NCBI GenBank assembly: GCA_030604135.1
Contig: JAUVWL010000001.1
Coordinates: forward strand, 186,001 to 250,000
Direction of reading: 5' to 3'
DNA: 64,000 nt
Source of the DNA: Burkholderiales bacterium
Lineage (GTDB): Bacteria > Pseudomonadota > Gammaproteobacteria > Burkholderiales > Burkholderiaceae_C
Shown here: positions 1 through 7,185 of the stretch, piece after piece
Layout: every line of letters starts with the position of its first letter
Position numbering within the stretch: position 1 is the first letter of the stretch
Translations under genes and position numbers: made by a program
The notes under the pieces: generated by a model
Told to the model about the DNA's origin: nothing
What the model saw: only the letters and a program-made list of their open reading frames with translations
The model's database searches: none

Positions 1-60
1 CTGGGCGTCGAGCCTGCCATGTTGGCCGCCTTGCGGGCACTGGTGGACCCATGTCGGTGA
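1..60 (+). CDS. C-terminal end of an unidentified upstream gene (partial)
   Basis: An open frame enters from the left edge and stops with TGA at 58-60, leaving only the last 19 codons (ending LRALVDPCR). It overlaps the next start codon by 10 bases, which suggests translational coupling in one operon. The residues are too few to identify a family. Given the neighbours it probably belongs to the PQQ-dehydrogenase-associated locus, but that is inference from context only. Confidence 0.55.
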   Translation: MGVEPAMLAALRALVDPCR

Positions 61-1112
61 TGAAGCTGCCTGGGGCTGCCCTGCTGGCCTTGTGCCTCTG
101 GCTGAGCGCTTGCGCAAGTCAGGTCGTCACCGGCGTCTCGGCCATCGCTGACGCCGACTGCGCCGGGCACGAAGCCATCGTATGGCAGCCAGCGGCGCCG
201 TCGATCTGGGTCTGGTTGCCGGCGGCCGAGGTCGAGTTGGCCGAGGCCAATGGCGGCCACGTGGCCCCCACCGCGGTGGTGGTCGACGGGGAGCAGGCCC
301 TGGTGGTCGACCCAGGGCCCAGCCACCGCCACGGGCTGCGTGTGCGCGAGTCCTTGCGCTGCCAGTTCGGTGCCCGGGTCACCTGGGTGGTCAACACACA
401 CGCGCATGCCGAGAACGTGCTGGCCAACTCGGCCTTTGCCGACCTTCAATCGGCCGGCCAGCTTCGCATAGGGGCCAGCCAGGCCACCCGCGATGGCATG
501 ACCCGTCGATGCCCGGATTGCCTGGCCAGCCTGATCCGGCGCGTGGGCGAAGCGGCCATGGAAGACACCCGCATCGTGCTGCCTGACGTGACCCTGGAGA
601 CCGGCACCGTGCTGCGCGTGGGCCAGCGCGAACTGACCGTCTGGGCGGTGGAGCAGGGGCACACCGAAGGTGACCTGGTGCTTTGGGATGCGAGCCATGG
701 CGTGCTGTTTGCAGGTGGGCTGGTCTACGGCCAGCGCATTCCCGAACTGGCGCAGGGACAGGTGGATGCGTGGCTGGCCGCTCTGGAGCGGATGGCGGCT
801 TTACCGGTTCGCGAAGTGATCGGGTCCACCTGGTCCAGCGGCAGCGCCGGTCAACTCCCCCCCGCCATGGAATCGACGCGTGGCTACCTGAGCGCCTTGC
901 GCTCGGGCGTCTTGCGCGCCATGGACGAGGGGGCCATGGCACAAGACACCAGCGCCGTGCCTTTGCCCGCCTACAGCCACTGGGCGGGCTACAGTGAGCG
1001 CCACGGCTTCAACGTGTTGCGGGCCTGGCGCGAGCTGGAGCCGGTCTGGATGGAGCAGGATGCCGCGCCACCCGTCAGCATGCCAGGCTCAGTCGAGCAG
1101 CCCCGGCGGTAA
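51..1112 (+). CDS. Quinoprotein-associated zinc metallohydrolase, MBL-fold lipoprotein
   Basis: Predicted exported metallo-beta-lactamase-fold hydrolase of 353 residues. The N-terminus is a lipoprotein signal with lipobox LSAC (Cys about 21). The metal site reads NTHAHAEN (about residues 115-122), so the usual HxHxDH is HxHxEN; a later GHTEGD supplies another His/Asp group. Proteins of this type sit beside PQQ-dependent dehydrogenases and c-type cytochromes (the quinoprotein relay system metallohydrolase families), but their substrate is unknown. The gene overlaps the preceding gene by 10 bases. Its 3' end overlaps the convergent sigma-54 regulator gene by 24 bases. Fold and export are clear; the quinoprotein role rests on family knowledge and neighbours. 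Confidence 0.75.
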   Translation: MSVMKLPGAALLALCLWLSACASQVVTGVSAIADADCAGHEAIVWQPAAPSIWVWLPAAEVELAEANGGHVAPTAVVVDGEQALVVDPGPSHRHGLRVRESLRCQFGARVTWVVNTHAHAENVLANSAFADLQSAGQLRIGASQATRDGMTRRCPDCLASLIRRVGEAAMEDTRIVLPDVTLETGTVLRVGQRELTVWAVEQGHTEGDLVLWDASHGVLFAGGLVYGQRIPELAQGQVDAWLAALERMAALPVREVIGSTWSSGSAGQLPPAMESTRGYLSALRSGVLRAMDEGAMAQDTSAVPLPAYSHWAGYSERHGFNVLRAWRELEPVWMEQDAAPPVSMPGSVEQPRR

Positions 1113-3293
1113 CAGGTGCTTCTTGCGGTAGATGGTGTTGCGTGACACGCCCAGCGCCTTGGCGGCGGCCGACACATTGCCGCCGTGCTGACGCAGGGCC
1201 TGGGCCATGGCGGTCACCGCCACGTCCTGCAGGCGCTGGCCTTCCGGAGCCTCGGCAGCGACCTGAACGACCTCTGCCGGGGTCGCTTGAAACGGGGTGG
1301 CTGCGGAAGCTGCCACCGACTCGGTGGGGGCGGGGGGCTGAGGCGTGCGCTGCGCTGCATCGGGTTGCTCGATCTCTTCGAGGAAGTCGTCGGGCAGGTG
1401 CATTTTCGTGATGCTGCCTTCACAGCCGACCATCACCACCGCCGTTCGGAGCAGGTTGTGCAATTGACGGAAGTTGCCCGGCCAGTGGTAGGCCTTGAAC
1501 AAGGCCATGACCTCGTCCGAAATGCCGACGTTCTGACCGTTTTCGCACAGACTCTTGAGGATCTTGCGCACCACAAACTCGAAGTCGGTGCGTTCGCGCA
1601 AGGCGGGCAGGCGCACCACCAGGCCGTTGAGCCGGTAGTACAGGTCTTCCCGGAAGCTGCCATCGGCGATCATGGCCTTGGGGTTCTTGTGGGTGGCACT
1701 GATGACGGCCACGTCCACTTCAACCTCCTTGCCGGCACCCAGGGGGCTCACCTTGCGTTCCTGCAACACCCGAAGCAGGCGGGCCTGCAGGTGCTTGGGC
1801 ATGTCGCCGATCTCGTCCAGGAACAGCGTGCCGCCATTGGCCTGCAGGATCTTGCCCATCGACCCCTTCTTGCGGGCCCCGGTGAACGCCCCTTCTTCGT
1901 ATCCGAACAGCTCCGACTCGATCAATGTGTCTGGAATGGAGGCGCAATTGACCGACACGAACGGGCCCCCGCTGCGTTGCGAGTCACCGTGAATCGCCTG
2001 GGCCAGCAGGTCCTTGCCGGTGCCGGTCTCGCCCAGAACCATGACCGGGATGTCACGACCGGACACCATGCGCAGCTTGTGAATCACCGCCGACACCTGC
2101 GGGTCACCGGTGTCCAGGTACTGCAGGGTGGAAAAGTGGGCCTTGCGCTGAACAGGTCTGGATGCGACCGGTGGGGTGGGCGAGCCGTTGGCAGCACTGG
2201 CGGCTTCAGCGGGAGGTGGCGCATCGGTGGCCGGCGCCCCTGGTGCCATGCCGGGCACGGTCCAGGGCGCGGCGGTCTTGATCTTCGCCCGGCACCAGAC
2301 CGAAACCCCGTTGTGCATGCACAGCTGTTTGGGGTTGGGCATGGCCCCGCGGAACAGGTCCACCAGCGCAGAGACGGGTATGCCGAACAGCGACGAAAAG
2401 GTGTGGGCCTTGAGCGCGCTGAATGGCAGGCCCAGCTGGAACTGGGCGCTGCGGTTGGCCGATATGAAGCGCCCCTCGGGTGAGAACACCGCGATCCCCT
2501 CGACGAGCGTACCCAAGAACTCGGAGCGGGTGTGAAAGTGCAGCCGGATCGCCTTCGGGAAGATGTCGGCGAACATGTGGTTCTCGATCATCTGCGCCGA
2601 CATGCGCACCAGCGCCAGCGTGTGGTGGTGGAAGCTGCGGTGGTCTCCGGTCACGTCCAGCGCACCGATCACCTGCCCATACGGGTCGTAAATGGGGGCG
2701 CAGGAGCAGGTCAGGAACTGGTTGGCCGCCAGGTAGTGCTGCCCGCCATGCACCGTCAGGGCTTCTTCTTCGGTCAATGCGGTGCCAATGGCGTTGGTGC
2801 CCTTGCTGCGTTCGGACCAGTCCATACCCGGCATCAGGGCCACTTGCTGGGCTTTCTCCAGAAAGTCGGTGTCGCCCAGCGAGTGCAACACCATGCCCGA
2901 GGCCGAAGTCAGCAACACCATGCTGTGGGTGTTGACGATCTGATCATAGAGGGTCTCCATGACGGGTGCGGCGTGCTGGAACAGGAATCGGTTCTCTTCC
3001 AGGGCGTCGTTCAGCTGTCCCCGTGCCGGGCTGCTGAAGTCGGGTGCATCGCCGGAGGACAGACCGAACGCGCGGGACCGTTTGTGTGATTCGCTGATCA
3101 CACCTGCGTCGGTGCCTGCGGTGGCGCCCGGTGGCTGGCCGGTTCTGGCGCGGCCCATGCCATGCATCTGCATCCCGCCGTTCATGTTGTCTCCTGCTTC
3201 CGGGGACAGGCTGTCCCAGGGGTCCAGACCCCATGGCAGCATCTCCTGAGAAACAGCTGCCGCGGGCGGACCGTCGTTGTGGCTTTCGTTCAT
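1089..3293 (-). CDS. Sigma-54-dependent Fis-family activator with GAF domain (AcoR type)
   Basis: A 734-residue bacterial enhancer-binding protein. In order: a GAF-type sensor (about 100-245), a PAS-like segment (about 255-320), an AAA+ domain with Walker A GETGTGKD (421-428), the sigma-54-contact loop GAFTGA (468-473) and Walker B LFLDEIG (490-496), then a C-terminal Fis helix-turn-helix (AAAKALGVSRNTIYRKK). It should activate RNA polymerase-sigma-54 at -24/-12 promoters in response to a small ligand. AcoR-type relatives control acetoin, alcohol and quinoprotein dehydrogenase genes. It is divergent from the cytochrome c gene at 3631, which has a good -24/-12 element, so that gene is the likely target. 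The ligand cannot be read from sequence. Confidence 0.9.
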   Translation of the reverse strand: MNESHNDGPPAAAVSQEMLPWGLDPWDSLSPEAGDNMNGGMQMHGMGRARTGQPPGATAGTDAGVISESHKRSRAFGLSSGDAPDFSSPARGQLNDALEENRFLFQHAAPVMETLYDQIVNTHSMVLLTSASGMVLHSLGDTDFLEKAQQVALMPGMDWSERSKGTNAIGTALTEEEALTVHGGQHYLAANQFLTCSCAPIYDPYGQVIGALDVTGDHRSFHHHTLALVRMSAQMIENHMFADIFPKAIRLHFHTRSEFLGTLVEGIAVFSPEGRFISANRSAQFQLGLPFSALKAHTFSSLFGIPVSALVDLFRGAMPNPKQLCMHNGVSVWCRAKIKTAAPWTVPGMAPGAPATDAPPPAEAASAANGSPTPPVASRPVQRKAHFSTLQYLDTGDPQVSAVIHKLRMVSGRDIPVMVLGETGTGKDLLAQAIHGDSQRSGGPFVSVNCASIPDTLIESELFGYEEGAFTGARKKGSMGKILQANGGTLFLDEIGDMPKHLQARLLRVLQERKVSPLGAGKEVEVDVAVISATHKNPKAMIADGSFREDLYYRLNGLVVRLPALRERTDFEFVVRKILKSLCENGQNVGISDEVMALFKAYHWPGNFRQLHNLLRTAVVMVGCEGSITKMHLPDDFLEEIEQPDAAQRTPQPPAPTESVAASAATPFQATPAEVVQVAAEAPEGQRLQDVAVTAMAQALRQHGGNVSAAAKALGVSRNTIYRKKHLLPPGLLD

Positions 3294-3446
3294 GTCATTG
3301 TCCTCGCAACTGTGTCATCGATCAACACAGGCTTTCCCTTGTTTGTTCCACGGTGGTACGCGGTGGCGCGTCTGCCAAGCAATTTGCTCGCCATGGGCCT
3401 GATCCCGGGGCGAATGGGTGTCACCTCTGCCGGATTGACACAGGTC

Positions 3447-3470
3447 TGCTGCAATCTGCAACACCGGTGT
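3447..3470. promoter_or_regulatory. Candidate upstream activator sites (two overlapping palindromes)
   Basis: TGCTGCA-ATC-TGCAACA (3447-3463) is an inverted repeat with one mismatch per arm. It abuts and overlaps the perfect palindrome ACACCGGTGT (3461-3470). They lie about 85-105 bases upstream of the -24 element, the usual distance for an enhancer-binding protein site. That the 1089-3293 regulator binds them is inference. Confidence 0.45.
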
Positions 3471-3552
3471 CCCACCCTCGGCTCCGATGCCGTTGGCGCG
3501 CTGCGGGGCCCATGCAGGCTTTCAGCCCTGCCTCAAGGCAAAGGCGTCGTCT

Positions 3553-3567
3553 TGGCCTGCATATTGC
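3553..3567 (+). promoter_or_regulatory. Sigma-54 (-24/-12) promoter of the cytochrome c gene
   Basis: TGGCCTGCATATTGC matches the consensus TGGCACG-N4-TTGC at the invariant GG (3554-3555) and GC (3566-3567), with exactly ten bases between them. Transcription would start near 3579, leaving a leader of about 50 bases. A sigma-54 activator gene is divergent next door, which supports the call. Confidence 0.75.
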
Positions 3568-3630
3568 TTTTTGGGTTGCAGCCGGGGCTTTTGCCCCTTG
3601 TCGCAGCCTTCAGATACCGGAGACAAACCC

Positions 3631-4128
3631 ATGAAGCGCAAACCCCTTTTTCGTCAGCCTTCCCTGGGGCGATGGGTGCTCGCCGCCGCCCTCAGTGCCG
3701 GACTCGCCGCCATCGTGCACGCCCACGGAGACGTCACACCGCAGGCGGTGGACACCAGCAGCCTGCCGAAGCTTGGCGAGAAGTGGCTGACCAGCAACCC
3801 CTACACGCCGGATGTGCCCGAGTACAAGGAAGCGCTTCGCATCGGCACTTCGGCGTACACCCAGAATTGCGCGCGTTGTCATGGGCTTGAGGCCATCTCC
3901 GGCGGCATTTCACCCGACCTGCGCAAGTTCGACCAGGAGTGCACCGGGCTCGCCGACGAAGGCAAGAAGAAGGAGTGCTTCAAGGAAATGGATGAGTACT
4001 ACCTGGCCACCGTCAGGCGGGGCAGGGTGCGAGACGGTCGTGTCTACATGCCCCCATACGAAGGTATCCTGTCGCAAGAAGCGATCTGGACCATCAAGAC
4101 CTACCTGGAGACGCGCCGCGAGCCGTGA
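3631..4128 (+). CDS. Periplasmic cytochrome c-550 of the PedF type
   Basis: A 165-residue exported c-type cytochrome. It has a Sec signal peptide (cleavage after AHA, about residue 30) and one haem-binding motif CARCH. An axial Met is available in VYMPPYEG near the C-terminus. PedF-like cytochromes take electrons from PQQ-dependent alcohol dehydrogenases and pass them to the respiratory chain. I chose ATG 3631 because a GGAG precedes it at 3619-3622; the frame is open further upstream. The gene has its own sigma-54 promoter. No quinoprotein dehydrogenase is in the window, so it must lie elsewhere, possibly left of position 1. Confidence 0.85.
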   Translation: MKRKPLFRQPSLGRWVLAAALSAGLAAIVHAHGDVTPQAVDTSSLPKLGEKWLTSNPYTPDVPEYKEALRIGTSAYTQNCARCHGLEAISGGISPDLRKFDQECTGLADEGKKKECFKEMDEYYLATVRRGRVRDGRVYMPPYEGILSQEAIWTIKTYLETRREP

Positions 4129-4178
4129 TCTGCGGCCGGGCCAAGCGCTTGCGCCCTGTGCCACAGCCGGTGGCCATG

Positions 4179-4208
4179 GGCCGTGATCAGCGCTTGCTGG
4201 TCACGGCC
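4179..4208 (+). terminator. Strong hairpin after the cytochrome c gene
   Basis: GGCCGTGATCAGC (4179-4191) pairs with GCTGGTCACGGCC (4196-4208), with one G-U pair and a GCTT loop: 13 pairs. No T-run follows, so it may be a weak terminator, a 3' mRNA stabiliser or a processing site between the cytochrome and binding-protein genes. Confidence 0.55.
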
Positions 4209-4250
4209 GTCTTCAGGACGCCCTAGCCGAGATGACAAGGAGAATGACCG

Positions 4251-5171
4251 GTGAGCAAGAAACGGAAATACGCAACGTCGCCGTTGCCCGAATCGTCCCC
4301 GCCAAGCCCACTGCGCCGTCGGGTCCTGGCCGCCAGCGCCATGGCTGCGCTGGCGCCGATGGCCATGGCCCAGCGCCCCGACGATGGTGAACCCTCCGAG
4401 TTCGAAATCATTCAGCGGCGAGGGTCGCTGGTGGTGGCCGTCTACAAGGACAACGAGCCGTACTCGTTCGGTCCGCCCAGCGACATGCGCGGGCTGGACA
4501 TCGACATTGCCCGCGCCCTCACCCGCGAGATGGGGCTGGGACTGTCCTTGCTCCCCTTCCAGGCTGCCGAAGACATGCATGGCGACCTGCGCAACATGGT
4601 CACCCGCGGGCATTACCTGGGGTATGGGCCCGCCGATCTGATGATGCGCGCGCCAGTGGACATGCACCTGATGATGGCCAACCGGCTGGCCTTGATTTTT
4701 GGCACCTACCAGAAGGAGGTTCCGGTCTTGCTGTTTGATCGTCGCCGAATCGAGCGCCTGGACACCCCGGATGACCTCAAAGGTCATGCTTTGGCGGGCG
4801 AGCGCGGCATGGGCCTGACCTCGGCTCTGATGGGCTACGGTGGCGGCTTGCTCAAAGAACAGATTCGCCTGTTCGACACCAGTGTCCAGGCCGCCGAGGC
4901 GGTGGTGGCGGGGCAGGTGGCCGCAGCCTATGTCACCCGGGCGCAGGCCGAGTATGTGCTGGCCCAGCAGGCTGTTCAGCAGGAGCACATCGTCATCGAG
5001 GACATCAAGCTGGGCAACCTGGTTGACCGGGGCTGGCCTGTGGGCGTGGCCATCAAGTCACGCAACCGAGAACTGCGTCTGCTGGTTGAAGAGTCGTTCC
5101 GACGCCTGCACGCCTCGGGTGAAATGCTGGCCATTTTCAGGCAGCACAAGCTGACCCTCACCACGGCCTGA
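4251..5171 (+). CDS. Quinoprotein-dehydrogenase-associated periplasmic solute-binding protein
   Basis: A 306-residue exported protein of the SBP_bac_3 fold. The N-terminal RRRVLAASAMAALAP segment resembles a twin-arginine signal, with cleavage after AMA. The GSLVVAVYKDNEPYSF strand and GLDIDIARAL helix are the ligand-lobe signatures. Such proteins are often encoded beside PQQ alcohol dehydrogenases and their cytochromes with no ABC permease nearby, as here. Their role (cofactor, metal or substrate delivery) is not settled. The GTG start at 4251 is supported by AAGGAGA seven bases upstream; the ATG at 4244 is in another frame. Confidence 0.75.
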   Translation: MSKKRKYATSPLPESSPPSPLRRRVLAASAMAALAPMAMAQRPDDGEPSEFEIIQRRGSLVVAVYKDNEPYSFGPPSDMRGLDIDIARALTREMGLGLSLLPFQAAEDMHGDLRNMVTRGHYLGYGPADLMMRAPVDMHLMMANRLALIFGTYQKEVPVLLFDRRRIERLDTPDDLKGHALAGERGMGLTSALMGYGGGLLKEQIRLFDTSVQAAEAVVAGQVAAAYVTRAQAEYVLAQQAVQQEHIVIEDIKLGNLVDRGWPVGVAIKSRNRELRLLVEESFRRLHASGEMLAIFRQHKLTLTTA

Positions 5172-5189
5172 TGCAAGGCCCGGCGGAAC

Positions 5190-5206
5190 GGGGCAGGCTT
5201 TGCCCC
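5190..5206. terminator. Hairpin between convergent genes
   Basis: GGGGCA-GGCTT-TGCCCC forms a six-pair stem in the 45-base gap between two convergent genes. It could end transcription from either side. There is no clear T-run. Confidence 0.4.
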
Positions 5207-5216
5207 GGCTCGCTGG

Positions 5217-6329
5217 TCAGCTGCCCGGTCGTTTGCGCCCCAGCTTGCGGTAGACGGTCGCCCGGCTGATGCCCAGTGCCCGGGCCGCTTCCATCACGTT
5301 GCCCCGAGCGTCTTCCACCGCCTTGCGGATCAGGGCGGTTTCGACATCCTTGAGTGGAACGGCGTGGTGCGAGAGTGCGGTGTCGGGCGAGCGCCTGACG
5401 TCCTGGGCCAGTACCTGCAGCCGCAGACCGCTCCACAGCGGCACCTCCACCGGGCCGCTGTGGTGGCGCGCCGCATCGAACAGACTGCTCAGCGGCACGG
5501 CCAGGTGGGTGCTGGCATGGCCAGCCGACGCCTGGGCAGGCAACCCCAGCATGTCGGCTGCCGGTCGGTTCAGGCCGGTGACGTGACCATCTTCGTCCAG
5601 CGAAATCAGGCCGTCGCTGTCGTCGCCCAGCACCCGGCCCGGCCAGTTCATCCGCAGCAGCACGCGGTGAGGGCGGGCCAGCACAAGGGCATTCTCGATA
5701 CTGCGTGCCGCCTGCGAAACCAGGTGTTTGAGCGCCGGCTGCTCCGGCACGTCGACGCCGGTGAGGTCGAGCATGCCCACACAATGCCCGTCCGGTCCCC
5801 AGATGGGCGCACCGGCGCAACTGAATATGCTGTTGTCGCGGAAGAAATGCTCGCCCCGGTGCAGCCAGAGCGCCTGTGTCTCCGCCAGGACGGTACCGAT
5901 GGCGGTGGTACCGACAGCCCTTTCCGACAGGTCAACGCCCACGCGGGCAATGGCGGCCGCCGCCCGGTGGTGCCGGTCGACCGGTCCATTGACCTCGATC
6001 ACGATGCCTTGCGCGTCGGTCAGAATGGCAAAGTAACGGGTGTGCAGCATGGCCCGGGACATCGAGCGGATCACCGGGGCTGCCGCCTGCTGCAGCGGCA
6101 TGCTGGCTTCAAGGGCGCGGCGCCGGGATGATTCGGTCACCGGCTCGAACTGCACGCGTGACCCAGGTTCCAGTCCCATGTCCAGGCAGCGTCGCCATGA
6201 GCGGTCGATAGGTGCCGCCAGCCAGGGGCAGGCCACCGGGTCGCGTACATCCAGCACGGCACGGCGGGCCTGCTCGATCTGGGCCAGCCGGTGGCCGGAC
6301 GTCAATCCCTCTTGCGTCGTGTGCGTCAC
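5217..6329 (-). CDS. GAF/Fis-HTH transcriptional regulator lacking the AAA+ domain
   Basis: A 370-residue regulator built like the AcoR family but without its motor. It has a GAF-type sensor (about 70-215), a PAS-like segment (about 230-300), then directly a Fis helix-turn-helix (about 326-365, AARALGISRATVYRKLG). No Walker A or GAFTGA motif is present anywhere, so it cannot remodel sigma-54 polymerase. It should act at an ordinary sigma-70 promoter, as activator or repressor. It is divergent from the aor operon, with two palindromes in the shared 354-base gap, so it is the probable aldehyde- or alcohol-responsive regulator of aor. The domain reading is firm; the target is inferred. Confidence 0.82.
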   Translation of the reverse strand: MTHTTQEGLTSGHRLAQIEQARRAVLDVRDPVACPWLAAPIDRSWRRCLDMGLEPGSRVQFEPVTESSRRRALEASMPLQQAAAPVIRSMSRAMLHTRYFAILTDAQGIVIEVNGPVDRHHRAAAAIARVGVDLSERAVGTTAIGTVLAETQALWLHRGEHFFRDNSIFSCAGAPIWGPDGHCVGMLDLTGVDVPEQPALKHLVSQAARSIENALVLARPHRVLLRMNWPGRVLGDDSDGLISLDEDGHVTGLNRPAADMLGLPAQASAGHASTHLAVPLSSLFDAARHHSGPVEVPLWSGLRLQVLAQDVRRSPDTALSHHAVPLKDVETALIRKAVEDARGNVMEAARALGISRATVYRKLGRKRPGS

Positions 6330-6391
6330 CTGTTCTTGTCTCCGTGTGGGCCAGTGCCGTCAAGTTTACGGGTGCTTGGTGGTCGCCGTGT

Positions 6392-6408
6392 TGTTCCATA
6401 TCGGAACA
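6392..6408. promoter_or_regulatory. Candidate operator TGTTCC-N5-GGAACA
   Basis: Perfect inverted repeat with six-base arms and a five-base spacer, 63 bases upstream of the regulator start and about 280 upstream of aorA. Its position suggests autoregulation of the 5217-6329 gene. Confidence 0.45.
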
Positions 6409-6538
6409 CCCCATGGCCGAACCCCCTCGCTCCCCGGTCATGTGATGCTTGTCCTGACTGGATGCGCAAGTCGCGTGCCACCACCAGCTGCAGCCGTGCC
6501 GTCTCATGGGTTTGCCAGCTGATACCGGTTCGCATCCT

Positions 6539-6553
6539 GTCTCAAGCTGAGAC
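6539..6553. promoter_or_regulatory. Candidate operator GTCTCA-N3-TGAGAC
   Basis: Perfect inverted repeat with six-base arms about 130 bases upstream of aorA, with an extra GTCTCA half-site 38 bases before it. It is a plausible binding site for the Fis-HTH regulator at the aor promoter. Confidence 0.45.
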
Positions 6554-6683
6554 TTTGTCGCATTGAAATCGGGGTTCGCAGGGTTAACCCTTAACAATGC
6601 CACGGCCGGCTTCGCAACAATGCTATGCAACCACGAACACAAGCCCCGCGATGGCCGGCGTGGTCCTTCAACCGGAGACACAC

Positions 6684-7157
6684 ATGCAGAAAACCCTCCA
6701 TATCAACGCCGACAAATGCACCGGATGCCTCCAGTGCGAAATGGCCTGCTCCTTCGAGAACTACGGCACCTACGCCACCTCGAAGTCGCGCATCAAGGTC
6801 TTTGACTTCCACCACACCGGCAAGAAGGTACCCTACACCTGCACCCAGTGTGATGAAGCCTGGTGTTTGCATGCCTGCCCGGTCGAGGCCATCACGGTCG
6901 ACAAGGCCACCGGCGCCAAGGTGGTCAATGAAACCACCTGTGTGGGCTGCAAGGTGTGCACCATCAGCTGCCCTTTCGGCACCATCAACTACGTGCAGGA
7001 AACCGGCAAGGTCCAGAAGTGCGACCTGTGCGGTGGCGACCCGGCCTGTGCCGACGCCTGCCCGACCGGCGCCATCACCTTTGTCGATGCCAACTGGACC
7101 GGCATGGACAAGATGAAGCAGTGGGCCGACAAGCTGGGCAACCAGGCGGCCGCCTGA
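6684..7157 (+). CDS. aorA: Aldehyde oxidoreductase polyferredoxin subunit AorA
   Basis: A 157-residue electron-transfer subunit with 16 cysteines in four groups: CTGCLQCEMAC (12-22), CTQC-N4-CLHAC, CVGCKVCTISC and CDLC-N4-CADAC. That is enough for four [4Fe-4S] clusters. It has no signal peptide, so it is cytoplasmic. In the Aromatoleum Aor enzyme this subunit carries electrons between AorB and AorC and polymerises into a wire decorated with AorB. It is the first gene of the operon, 28 bases before aorB. The ATG at 6684 follows CGGAGA; the frame is open further upstream but without a comparable site. Confidence 0.9.
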   Translation: MQKTLHINADKCTGCLQCEMACSFENYGTYATSKSRIKVFDFHHTGKKVPYTCTQCDEAWCLHACPVEAITVDKATGAKVVNETTCVGCKVCTISCPFGTINYVQETGKVQKCDLCGGDPACADACPTGAITFVDANWTGMDKMKQWADKLGNQAAA

Positions 7158-7185
7158 TCCCCCAACACATACAAGGAGCATCATC

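Larger units (their letters stand above)
3294..3630. promoter_or_regulatory. Divergent control region between the sigma-54 activator and cytochrome c genes
   Basis: These 337 bases hold no credible gene. They hold the -24/-12 element and two palindromic elements listed separately, plus a Shine-Dalgarno GGAG just before the cytochrome start. I could not assign a clear sigma-70 promoter for the activator gene. Confidence 0.6.
6330..6683. promoter_or_regulatory. Control region between the regulator gene and the aor operon
   Basis: This 354-base gap holds no credible gene. It contains TGTTCC-N5-GGAACA (6392-6408), GTCTCA-N3-TGAGAC (6539-6553) with an extra GTCTCA half-site at 6501-6506, and the palindrome GGGTTAACCC (6581-6590). 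I found no -24/-12 element, which fits a regulator without AAA+. The aorA start has CGGAGA about seven bases upstream. Confidence 0.6.

Noticed and set aside
6330-6683. Sigma-54 promoter for the aor operon
   Set aside because: I looked for GG-N10-GC in a TGGC/TTGC context and found none convincing.
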